NCBI GenBank assembly: GCA_018333785.1
Contig: JAGXSU010000199.1
Location: 1 to 39,003, forward strand
DNA length: 39,003 nt
Reading direction: 5' to 3'
From: Methylomicrobium sp.
GTDB taxonomy: Bacteria > Pseudomonadota > Gammaproteobacteria > Methylococcales > Methylomonadaceae
This document shows, piece after piece, positions 32,274 through 39,003 of the stretch. The translations under genes were made by a program, and so were the position numbers. The stretch's first letter is position 1. Each line of letters opens with the position of its first letter. Below the pieces are notes generated by a model. It worked only from the letters and a program-made list of their open reading frames with translations. It was not told the DNA's origin and did no database searches.

Positions 32274-32343
32274 GATGTTTCTCCTAAAAAGAAAGGGAAA
32301 CATCAACGCCCATACCGGGAGAAGTTGTTTCCCCGGTGGGTAA
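32274..32343 (-). promoter_or_regulatory. Switch-like RNA leader L21
   Basis: Segments: 1 GGGGAAACA, 2 TCTCCC, CCC-GGTAT-GGG, 3 TGATGTTTCCC, 4 GGAGAAACATCATG. TGATGTTTC complements GAAACATCA. TTTCTTTTT follows. Near twin of L10, as both follow the operon-head repeat. Confidence 0.8.
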
Positions 32344-32345
32344 AG

Positions 32346-32550
32346 TAAGAATCACGCCGAAGCGCTTAACAGGTTGCCTTATTTAGAGTGCTGAACTGGC
32401 ACTTGCTTTTGAGTCCTCTTAGAGAACTACAAAAATTCCGTCTTTCCACAGCACTCTCAACCAAGCACTCTGGGAAGACGGTACCGGCATTATGCCAAAT
32501 ACTGTCACGATTTTTTCATTCGAAAGACACTTGTTTTAGCGCGTCTTTCG
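32346..32550 (-). repeat. Operon-head repeat, copy 3 (about 205 bp)
   Basis: The conserved half is as in copies 1 and 2, with one change in the palindrome (32412-32428). The variable half keeps the stems by wobble (CCGTCTTTCCA with TGGGAAGACGG). Here it lies between the divergent rep gene and the first minus-strand operon. An additional CGTCTTTC occurs at about 32582-32589. Confidence 0.85.
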
Positions 32551-32654
32551 GTGGCCGCAATACAAAAGAGGCGTTTTTTCCGCGTCTTTCAACCCGTTGC
32601 GTTTTCGGAAATATAAATAGTATTGGGTGCACGATAGAGCCAAACGGATTGGTC

Positions 32655-33743
32655 ATGACTTCACCCGATAAACCTAAAAAAGAAGCTAAATTCGAGCCAC
32701 CAAATCAAGATGCTTTCACTTGCAAACAAATAGATCTTTTTCAGACCTTTTTATGCAACGGGGATGAGCAGCGAGAAAAGCTTTCCAATGCGATTCCACT
32801 ATGGGATTGCCTACCCCTTTATTCCGTCTCAAGGCAATGGGCGCACAAGATGAGGAAGGAAGGAAGTTTTCCTCAGTTATTGATAAGGGATAGTCTGTAC
32901 AAAGGGGGCAAAATCAGGATCGAAATTCAGCCGGCAAGGATATTGGAGAACGGCCTTGTAACTGAATATTACCCTGGGGCAAACGAAGAATTGATTGAGG
33001 CAGCCCTTCGAAAGATCGCTACTATACAAAACCACGGGTATTACGACGAGTCGACTCCTAGGTATGGCGTTAATTTTTCAATTTATCAGCTTAGAAAAGA
33101 ACTGAAAAACAGAGGGCATGCGCGGTCCTACCAAGAAATAGTGCTAAGTCTACGAATTCTGGCCCGCAGTTCGATAGAGATTACGGCGAATAACAACAAA
33201 ACCAAGATTTACGATGTAAGTAATTATTTTAGCCGATTGTCATCCGTTTCTCGTTTTGATATCGAAGAAGACCCGCATGCGCGATGGTATGTTGAATTCC
33301 ATCCACTCATCACAAAAGCCCTAAAGGCCATTGATTACCGGCAGTTCAATTACGAATTAATGATGTCGCATGATACGCAGCTCACTCGATGGCTTCACAA
33401 ATACCTTATAGCCAAATTTACCTACGCAGGAAGAGGCCAAAAATTTGAGATCCGGTACAGCACCATCAAACGTGACAGCGGCTTGCTTGAAAGTTTCGGG
33501 AACCATCGAAAAGCGATGCAATACGTGCGCAAAGCGCTAACTGAACTAGCGGACAAAGGGATTTTGGAACCGAAACTTTTGAGCCTTGACGGCCAAGAAA
33601 ATCTAATCCCATTCGAAGAAGCCAAGATTCTTGGGGAAAAAGGCCAAACCGAAGATGTTATTTACACCATCTATCCTGCGGGAAAATTTTCGAGTGAGTC
33701 CAAACAGGCAAATGCAAACCTGAACCGATTGTTGGAAAAATAG
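32655..33743 (+). CDS. Plasmid replication initiator (RepA-like)
   Basis: A 362-aa protein I take as an iteron-binding initiator of the RepA_C type. Landmarks: LPLYSVSRQWAHKMRKEGSFPQ, GKIRIEIQPARI, YGVNFSIYQLRKELKN (winged-helix-like), DTQLTRWLHKYLIAKFTYAG, and a second winged helix ending MQYVRKALTELADKGI. ATG 32655 is chosen over upstream frame extensions because homologous-looking sequence begins there; the ribosome binding site (GGATTGG) is weak. Immediately downstream are seven iterons, supporting the call. It would bind these, melt the AT-rich tract and recruit host DnaA/DnaB. The family assignment is from memory of such proteins. Confidence 0.8.
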   Translation: MTSPDKPKKEAKFEPPNQDAFTCKQIDLFQTFLCNGDEQREKLSNAIPLWDCLPLYSVSRQWAHKMRKEGSFPQLLIRDSLYKGGKIRIEIQPARILENGLVTEYYPGANEELIEAALRKIATIQNHGYYDESTPRYGVNFSIYQLRKELKNRGHARSYQEIVLSLRILARSSIEITANNNKTKIYDVSNYFSRLSSVSRFDIEEDPHARWYVEFHPLITKALKAIDYRQFNYELMMSHDTQLTRWLHKYLIAKFTYAGRGQKFEIRYSTIKRDSGLLESFGNHRKAMQYVRKALTELADKGILEPKLLSLDGQENLIPFEEAKILGEKGQTEDVIYTIYPAGKFSSESKQANANLNRLLEK

Positions 33744-34019
33744 CGGTAGGTATAAGGTACGGGTTCTCGCGCTTTTCGGTAGGTATAGAGTACGACCCTT
33801 GGTAGGAATAGGGTACGGAGGGGTTCAATGGTTGGGAAAGTAGGCATTTTTTGAAAAAGTTGTCGGTAGGTATAGGGTACGGACATCAAAAAATGCGGTA
33901 GGTATAGGGTACGGGTATTAAAAAATGCGGTAGGTATAGGGTACACCCGATCAAATTTAAGTCTGATTTTGGCTAAATCTGTGGATAACTTTTGGTTGCT
34001 CGGTAGGTATAGGGTACGG
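33744..34019 (+). repeat. Seven iterons, 19 bp, CGGTAGGTATAGGGTACGG
   Basis: Direct repeats start at 33744, 33777, 33800 (TGGTAGGAATAGGGTACGG), 33864, 33896, 33928 and 34001. Copies 4, 5 and 7 match the consensus; the others have one to three changes. Start-to-start distances are 33, 23, 64, 32, 32 and 73, several near three helical turns. Confidence 0.93.
33980..33988 (-). other. DnaA box
   Basis: TGTGGATAA on the plus strand is the exact complement of the consensus TTATCCACA. It lies between iterons 6 and 7. Confidence 0.85.
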
Positions 34020-34275
34020 GCTTAAAATATAAGGCAATGATTTATATTAATAAAAATTCAATTTTTTTGCTCTTATCCTTTTAACCTTATTTTTATCCAA
34101 AAATTATCCCTGCCGTCATTGTCTGTCGGATCTCATAATTAATGAAAAAAATCTCACAATTTCTTAAACATCCTGGCGGTTGACCGTGCCGACGGGCGCC
34201 CCAGTTATCGTGCTTAGGCGACCGATTGCTCGAAAGAAGCAGAAAAACAGCGCCTTTCACCCCGATACAAATCAA

Positions 34276-34314
34276 ATTCTCCTTGTAGTATCACCCAGAC
34301 ACAATCAGGAGAAT
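34276..34314 (+). promoter_or_regulatory. Shine-Dalgarno-sequestering hairpin
   Basis: ATTCTCCT (34276-34283) is the exact complement of AGGAGAAT (34307-34314), the ribosome binding site of the next gene, with an inner TTGT/ACAA pair. It is a simpler plus-strand version of the leader logic seen on the minus strand. Confidence 0.6.
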
Positions 34315-34319
34315 CTGAA

Positions 34320-34643
34320 ATGCAATCGAACGACGCCTCATCCTTAAACAACATCCCTTATAAACCGACCAAACTAGGTCGTCTTTTTTGGCTAGCAGCC
34401 AAAAATCTTGCCGTAGCGGATCCTGAATTCTCACATAAAGACAATGTCCGTTTTGCCCTAGCCTTGTATTCAGGCGCGTATATTAATCACATCCTGCTCT
34501 CAGATATGGTGGATTGCGTTATCAACACATTAGCCAACTATTACAAGCATGTTGGAGTCAACGATGTTGAGTTAAGGGCGCTGTTCAATGAGTTGAGAAC
34601 GGACTACGCCACCTTAACAAACCAAAAATGGGATCAAGATTAG
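34320..34643 (+). CDS. Hypothetical plasmid protein (107 aa)
   Basis: Starts MQSNDASSLNNIPYKPTKLG; helical with RLFWLAAKNLA and NTLANYYKHVG. The ribosome binding site AGGAGAAT is five bases upstream of the ATG but lies in a hairpin. It is next to oriV, so copy control or maintenance is possible, but no family is recognised. Confidence 0.7.
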   Translation: MQSNDASSLNNIPYKPTKLGRLFWLAAKNLAVADPEFSHKDNVRFALALYSGAYINHILLSDMVDCVINTLANYYKHVGVNDVELRALFNELRTDYATLTNQKWDQD

Positions 34644-34670
34644 GCTTTAGAAAAAATCATTTCAGCCTGC

Positions 34671-34875
34671 ATGAGCCGATCGATGCTTGCGCAAGTACGG
34701 GATGGAGACAATCTGCTCGTCGATCTTAGTGGGCCCGAGGTTGACTACAGAGAAGTCTGGGGAAGAGTCGAACGAGAAGAGAAAAAAGAACAGGAAGCAG
34801 AAAAAGAGAAAACTTTGGCGGTTTTCGAGAAATGCCGGTGCGATGGTATTGCGAAATGCCTTCGATTATTTGAAG
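34671..34875 (+). pseudogene. Unknown ORF truncated by IS3 insertion
   Basis: The frame starts MSRSMLAQVRDGDNLLVDLS and contains a charged coiled coil (EREEKKEQEAEKEK). At 34876 it enters the left end of the IS3-family element and stops at 34910. There is no clear ribosome binding site; ATG 34671 or 34683 could be the start. The missing 3' part is not found beyond the element. Confidence 0.5.
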
Positions 34876-34924
34876 TGGCTACACTAAACCGGACATACAA
34901 TCTAAAATAACCTAAAAATAGAGA

Positions 34925-35245
34925 GTGTGTCGAAAATGGATCAAGAAAAACAAAAAACAAAAAGTAAAAGTATATAGTGCCGAATTTAGAGAATCCTCCG
35001 TGAAGCTGGCGATAGGCTCAGATCAGCCGATCACCCAGACAGCAAAGGATTTAGGTGTTAATCCCAATACGCTCCATACCTGGATCAACAAATATAGCCA
35101 GCCAAAGGAGCCCAATAAAATTGTGCGAACCGATGAGCATCTCTATGAAGAATTGAAGCGGCTAAAGAAGGAAAACGCCCGATTGACAGAGGAACGTGAC
35201 CTATTAAAAAAAGCAGCGGCGTACTTTGCCAGAGAACAACGGTGA
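34925..35245 (+). CDS. IS3-family OrfA (HTH)
   Basis: About 95-106 residues: [37 protein letters not shown] is the helix-turn-helix (key part [17 protein letters not shown]), then a leucine-zipper region ([20 protein letters not shown]). The start is uncertain: GTG 34925 keeps the frame, while the ATG at 34936 is in another frame and stops early. The A7G run (in the LLKKAAAYF codons) is the usual -1 frameshift site producing OrfAB. Confidence 0.85.
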   Translation: MCRKWIKKNKKQKVKVYSAEFRESSVKLAIGSDQPITQTAKDLGVNPNTLHTWINKYSQPKEPNKIVRTDEHLYEELKRLKKENARLTEERDLLKKAAAYFAREQR

Positions 35246-36108
35246 AGTACGCCTGGATCAAACAACATGAGCCCGAATTTTCGGTTAAGTCGATGTGCCG
35301 TTTCATGAGCGTTTCTCGTAGCGCTTACTATGGTTGGCTAGAACGTCCTCAGACAGCTATTGAAAAAGACGATGCTGAGTTGGTTGAGGTCATTAAGACC
35401 TTGTTTAAAAAAAGTCGAAAAAACTACGGAACGCGTCGTCTCAAGGAAGCCTTAATCAAACGAGATCGGCAGGTGAGTCGCCGTCGCATTGGCCGGTTAA
35501 TGGGAACTGCGGGTTTAGCCTGTAAAACCAAGCGCAAATTCAAAGCGACCACGAATTCCAAGCATAATTTGCCCATTGCCCCCAATCACTTGGATCGGCA
35601 ATTCACGGTGGCGCAACCGAATCAGACCTATGTCGGCGACATCACTTATATTCTTCATACACAGGAAGGCTGGTTGTACTTGGCTGTCGTAATCGATCTC
35701 TATTCGCGGCAGGTGGTGGGCTGGTCAATGGCCGAGCATATGAGGGCTAAATTAGTGAATGATGCGTTATTGATGGCCGTTTGGAAACGCAAACCCGGTA
35801 AAGGCTTGATTTGGCATACCGACAGAGGCAGTCAATACGCCTCTGACAGTCATCGTGCCCTATTGAAGGATCATGGCATCATCCAGAGCATGAGCCGCAA
35901 AGGCAACTGCTGGGACAATGCCGTCTCAGAAAGCTTCTTTCATACCCTGAAAACAGAACTGGTTCATCATCAGCGTTATCAAACCAGAGCTGAGGCTAAG
36001 CAAGAACTTTTTGAATATATCGAGGTGTTCTACAACCGTGAACGGCTTCATTCTGCCAATAACTATTTGTCGCCAGTGGACTACGAAATGAAGCTAAAAT
36101 CTGCTTAA
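35242..36108 (+). CDS. IS3-family OrfB transposase, DDE intact
   Basis: 288 residues with the rve fold. D133 (YVGDITYI), D194 ([10 protein letters not shown]) and E230 (DNAVSESFF) give the DD(35)E triad, and an HTH_21-like segment is at the N-terminus. GTG 35242 overlaps OrfA; the -1 frame is open upstream to the A7G site, so a fusion is probably made. It appears functional. Confidence 0.92.
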   Translation: MKYAWIKQHEPEFSVKSMCRFMSVSRSAYYGWLERPQTAIEKDDAELVEVIKTLFKKSRKNYGTRRLKEALIKRDRQVSRRRIGRLMGTAGLACKTKRKFKATTNSKHNLPIAPNHLDRQFTVAQPNQTYVGDITYILHTQEGWLYLAVVIDLYSRQVVGWSMAEHMRAKLVNDALLMAVWKRKPGKGLIWHTDRGSQYASDSHRALLKDHGIIQSMSRKGNCWDNAVSESFFHTLKTELVHHQRYQTRAEAKQELFEYIEVFYNRERLHSANNYLSPVDYEMKLKSA

Positions 36109-36133
36109 CTTTGTGTCCGGAAAAGTGTTGACA

Positions 36134-37051
36134 CATCAGTTTCGGTTGGCCACAGGGGAATTGCTGGGTTGTGCTCAGCCGTTTTCTTTGCGACTACTCA
36201 CTCCCAATCCAAGAGGATTGAATGCTATTTTGATGGAGCTGGCCGACTGCGCCTATCCGGTACTCCACGAAATCGTCGTGACCGATAACCCCTGGATCGC
36301 TTTCAAGGATGTGAACTATTCTTTTCTCGTTGGCGCAAAGCAAAGAAGACATGGCATGTTGAGGCGCGATCTGTTGCTGGAAAATGCCGAAATCTTTAGG
36401 GTACAAGGCAAAGCGTTGAATGATGTCGCTAACCGAAACGTCAAGATTTTGGTCGTCGGTAATCCAGCCAATACCAATACGTTGATTGCGATGAAAAATG
36501 CGCCCGACTTGGCGCCTGAATGCTTTTCATCCATGGCGATGCTCGACCATAACCGAGCCGTTGGATAGCTTGCGGAAAAATGCGGCGTACCTGCTGGCAA
36601 GATTCAGCGAGTGTCGGTGTGGGGAAATCACTCCAGCATGCAGTACCCGGATCTGCACTACGCGAAAGTTAATGGAGTTGATGCCTTATCGCTGGTGGAT
36701 AAAAATTGGTTCGTGAATGAATTCATCCCGGCGGTACAGCATCGAGGCGCAGAGGTTATCAAAGAACGAGGTCAATCCAGCGCTGCTTCCGCGGCGAATG
36801 CAGCCATTATGCAAATGTCGGCATGGATATTTGGGACTCGGCAGGGGGACTGGGTCAGTATGGGGGTTGCGTCAGACGGCAGCTATGGCATCCAAGAAGG
36901 ACTGGTGTGTTCGCTTCCTGTCGAAGTAAGAAACGGTCACTGCCAAATCGTATATGGACTCGATTTGAATGATTTCAGCAAAAAAATGTTGAAACAGAAC
37001 GAAACTAAATTGAGATCAGAGCGAGACGCGGTTAGGCATTTGTTGGTTTGA
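36134..37051 (+). pseudogene. mdh: Malate dehydrogenase pseudogene
   Basis: Residues FRLATGELLG, MELADCAYPVLHEIVVTD, VQGKALNDVANRNVKILVVGNPANTN, VSVWGNHSS, SSAASAANAA and SDGSYGIQEG are typical of NAD-dependent malate dehydrogenase. The N-terminus with the GxxGxxG nucleotide site, about 20 residues, is missing at the IS3 right end. An in-frame TAG at 36566-36568 replaces what is normally Gln in DHNRA-x-Q-LA. It is thus broken twice; both halves remain in the same frame. Confidence 0.9.
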
Positions 37052-37073
37052 CAAAAAAGTTTTAGGAACACCG

Positions 37074-37672
37074 ATGTTGATTGTTTATATGCGAGCCATC
37101 TGCCTTGGATGGCACGCAGGTTTTAGATTTGCAACCTGATGCCTTATTGTAAGCCGGTATTTCGCCAGAACACCTTTATGAAGATTTTGCATCCGGCAAA
37201 AGCGACGAGCGACAAGGATTGAAAGCTTACCTTAAAGCCTTACGCTCATCATGGAAACTAGATAGTCTCGATCGTAATTTGTGACACCTTGTCAATACCG
37301 TGCATGAGTTACCCAGCGGAGGGATTAGTTTCAAAGTGCTAACTGGGCAAGGGGCGAAAATCGATACCACCACTTCGCAAGACAAATTAGTATTCGGAAT
37401 TTTTCCGCTCTCGCTGAACTTGAGCGTGACTTGATTTCTGAGCGTACCAAGGCGTGTTTAGCTTCCGCTCATACCCATGGACGGAAAGGAGGCGCTCCGT
37501 TTAAAATGGCAAATGACACCACCTAAATTGCGGCTTGCAATGACCTCTATGGGCAAACTTGAAACCAACATTGGCGATTTATGTAAGTAACTTGAAATCA
37601 CACGCCACTCTCTCTATCTTCATACCGCCCCCGGCGGGTTTTGCGAGAGGACGGAGAGAAGTTATTGAAAAA
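37074..37672 (+). pseudogene. Degenerate Tn3-type serine resolvase
   Basis: Pieces of a resolvase occur in several frames: MLIVYMRA, then LYEDFASGKSDERQGLKAYL, HLVNTVHELPSGGISFKVLTGQ, AELERDLISERTKACLASAH and GRKGGAPFKM, followed by an HTH remnant. Frameshifts and stops interrupt it, including the catalytic-serine region. No res site is identified. Confidence 0.82.
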
Positions 37673-37700
37673 TACCTAATTTTGTTAATGAAATTTGAAG

Positions 37701-39003
37701 TTATCCTACTGCCAACCTTAAAGCCTTGGCCGCCTCGGTCATGTTGGCCAAGGAAATTCTAACATCCTCCCACTGCCGCGTTTTCAATCCGCAATCGGGA
37801 TTGACCCATAACTTGTCGGTATCTATCCTTTCTCCGGCTTTTTTCAGCAACGCAATTATGTCGTCGGTGGTTGGTACATTGGGGCTATGTATGTCATAGA
37901 CGCCAGGCCCTATCTCATTCGGATAGTTAAAATCGATAAAGGCCTCCAGCAGTTCCATATTGGAACGGGACGTTTCAATGGTAATCACATCGGCGTCCAT
38001 GTCGGCGATGGATGTTATGATGTCATTGAACTCCGAGTAGCACATGTGGGTGTGGATTTGCGTACTGTCTTTGACCCCGCTTGAACAAATTCGGAACGCG
38101 CGCACCGCCCAATCCAGGTAAGTTTGCCAGCGCGATTGGCGTGGCGGCAAGCCTTCCCTGAAAGCCGCCTCATCGATTTGAATGATCGGGATGCCGGCAC
38201 GTTCCAAGTCGTTGACTTCCTCGCGTATCGCCAGGGCCAATTGATAGGCCGTGGTTGATCGTGGCTGGTCGTCACGGACAAACGACCAGTTTAGGATAGT
38301 GACTGGGCCGGTCAACATGCCTTTCATGGGTTTGCCGGTCAGCGACTGGGCATACTGGCTCCAACGCACTGTCATCGGTTTAGGCCGACTCACGTCGCCG
38401 AAGATGATCGGCGGTTTGACGCAGCGGGAGCCGTAGGATTGCACCCAACCATTGGCGGTGAATAAAAATCCGTCCAGTTGTTCGCCGAAATATTCCACCA
38501 TGTCGTTGCGTTCCGCTTCTCCATGCACCAATACATCAAGCCCCAGTTTTTCCTGCTCGCTGACGCAGAACGCAATGGTTTGTTCCATGTGTTGGATATA
38601 GTCATCTTCGCTGAGCAAGCCGCGTTTAAAGTCCGCGCGGGCCTTGCGGATTTCCGGAGTTTGCGGGAACGAGCCGATGGTCGTGGTCGGATAGCCGGGC
38701 AGGTTCAGCCTGGCTTTCTGTTGCCCGCGCCGCACCGGGAATGGATTTTGCCGTTGCATCAGCGAGCTGTCGATCTTTGCGAGTTCGGCTTGCACAGCGG
38801 GATTATGAATCAATGTGGATTCCCGGCGGGAACGGATGGCGTTTGCCGAAACGATTAAATCGGGTTCTGCCGCCGCCGGTTCTTCGATCGCCAAACGCAA
38901 GACTTCCAGTTCGGTCAGTTTTTGCCGGGCGAACGCCAGCCAGGATTTGAGGGTCGGGTCTAAAGCGGCTTCGTGTTCCAGATCGATCGGCACATGCAGC
39001 AAA
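37701..39003 (-). CDS. metE: Cobalamin-independent methionine synthase, C-terminal part (cut by window edge)
   Basis: The frame of 433 residues runs off the right edge; the full enzyme is about 750-770 residues. It transfers a methyl group from 5-methyltetrahydrofolate-triglutamate to homocysteine. Seen here: [44 protein letters not shown] and the zinc ligands in THMCYSEF (His, Cys), ITIETSR (Glu) and NPDCGLKTR (Cys). All are intact. The higher GC than the plasmid genes suggests a chromosomal origin. Any upstream regulatory element lies outside. Confidence 0.95.
   Translation of the reverse strand, partial: LLHVPIDLEHEAALDPTLKSWLAFARQKLTELEVLRLAIEEPAAAEPDLIVSANAIRSRRESTLIHNPAVQAELAKIDSSLMQRQNPFPVRRGQQKARLNLPGYPTTTIGSFPQTPEIRKARADFKRGLLSEDDYIQHMEQTIAFCVSEQEKLGLDVLVHGEAERNDMVEYFGEQLDGFLFTANGWVQSYGSRCVKPPIIFGDVSRPKPMTVRWSQYAQSLTGKPMKGMLTGPVTILNWSFVRDDQPRSTTAYQLALAIREEVNDLERAGIPIIQIDEAAFREGLPPRQSRWQTYLDWAVRAFRICSSGVKDSTQIHTHMCYSEFNDIITSIADMDADVITIETSRSNMELLEAFIDFNYPNEIGPGVYDIHSPNVPTTDDIIALLKKAGERIDTDKLWVNPDCGLKTRQWEDVRISLANMTEAAKALRLAVG

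Larger units (their letters stand above)
33744..34125. other. Plasmid replication origin (oriV)
   Basis: The set of iterons, a perfect DnaA box and an AT-rich tract (34021-34125, runs of T and A with TTTTATCC motifs) directly after rep is the layout of an iteron-controlled theta origin. The AT-rich tract is the probable unwinding element. From 34126 to 34275 I see nothing further. Confidence 0.85.
34876..36133 (+). mobile_element. IS3-family insertion sequence (1,258 bp)
   Basis: The ends are imperfect inverted repeats: left TGGCTACACTAAACCGGACA, right (inverted) TGTCAACACTTTTCCGGACA, 15 of 20 matching, both beginning TG. Two overlapping ORFs code for OrfA and OrfB. The flanks (AAG left, CAT right) are not a direct repeat, so no target duplication remains. 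Confidence 0.88.

Noticed and set aside
32597-32625. Sigma-70 promoter for rep (TTGCGT ... TAGTAT)
   Set aside because: Spacing is 15 bp and the -10 match is poor; not reliable enough to annotate.
33744-34019. CRISPR array
   Set aside because: The 19-bp repeats are irregularly spaced, adjoin a rep gene and a DnaA box, and have no cas genes; they are iterons.
34093-34275. Minus-strand reading frame of 60 codons near oriV
   Set aside because: No ribosome binding site, and it overlaps the AT-rich origin tract.
29556-36568. TAG read as a sense codon throughout this element (both exo and mdh have in-frame TAG)
   Set aside because: ssb and other genes end at TAG at sensible places, and mdh is also truncated, so ordinary nonsense mutation is simpler.

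Overview
The window looks like part of a large plasmid, or an integrated plasmid, from a gammaproteobacterium. Supporting features are an iteron replicon, a Red-type recombination module, an IS3-family element, a Tn3-type resolvase remnant and a metE gene of proteobacterial type. A methanotroph such as Methylomonas or Methylobacter is possible, but the sequence alone does not settle that.

Layout. 1-12.1 kb: two tandem giant secreted fibronectin-III proteins on the minus strand; the second runs off the left edge. 12.3-32.3 kb: about 28 minus-strand genes for plasmid DNA metabolism. In transcription order these are a small exported peptide, ssb, bet (RecT-type annealase), a small membrane protein, a YqaJ-type exonuclease interrupted by one amber codon, many unknown small proteins, a CobS-like AAA ATPase, a WGR protein, a DUF3150-like protein, a CobT-like VWA protein, a GHKL ATPase and a zinc-ribbon/Toprim primase. 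An intrinsic terminator lies at 12.3 kb. 32.6-34.1 kb: a plus-strand replication initiator followed by seven 19-bp iterons, a DnaA box and an AT-rich tract (oriV). 34.3-34.9 kb: two small plasmid ORFs, the second cut by IS3. 34.9-36.1 kb: an intact IS3-family element without target duplication. 36.1-37.7 kb: debris (mdh and resolvase pseudogenes). 37.7-39.0 kb: the C-terminal catalytic half of metE, cut by the window edge.

The ssb-bet-exo-cobS-DUF3150-cobT set recalls the conserved recombination block of SXT/R391 ICEs and IncA/C plasmids. Its likely role is single-strand annealing recombination plus an uncharacterised ATPase/VWA machine.

The most unusual feature is an array of about 21 related RNA leaders in the 13.9-32.3 kb block. 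Nearly every gene, or translationally coupled gene group, is preceded by its own leader of about 70 nt. Segment 1 is purine-rich and resembles that gene's own Shine-Dalgarno/start region. Segment 2 pairs with 1. Segment 3 pairs with 1 but also with the real Shine-Dalgarno and often the AUG (segment 4). The sequences differ from gene to gene while the complementarities persist, which is covariation inside one molecule. A U-rich tract usually follows segment 3. This suggests a family of gene-by-gene attenuators or translational switches. Three copies of a repeat of about 203 bp sit at the heads of three operons (32.35, 24.94 and 16.89 kb) and probably carry the promoters. All functional statements are from reading alone; no database was searched.
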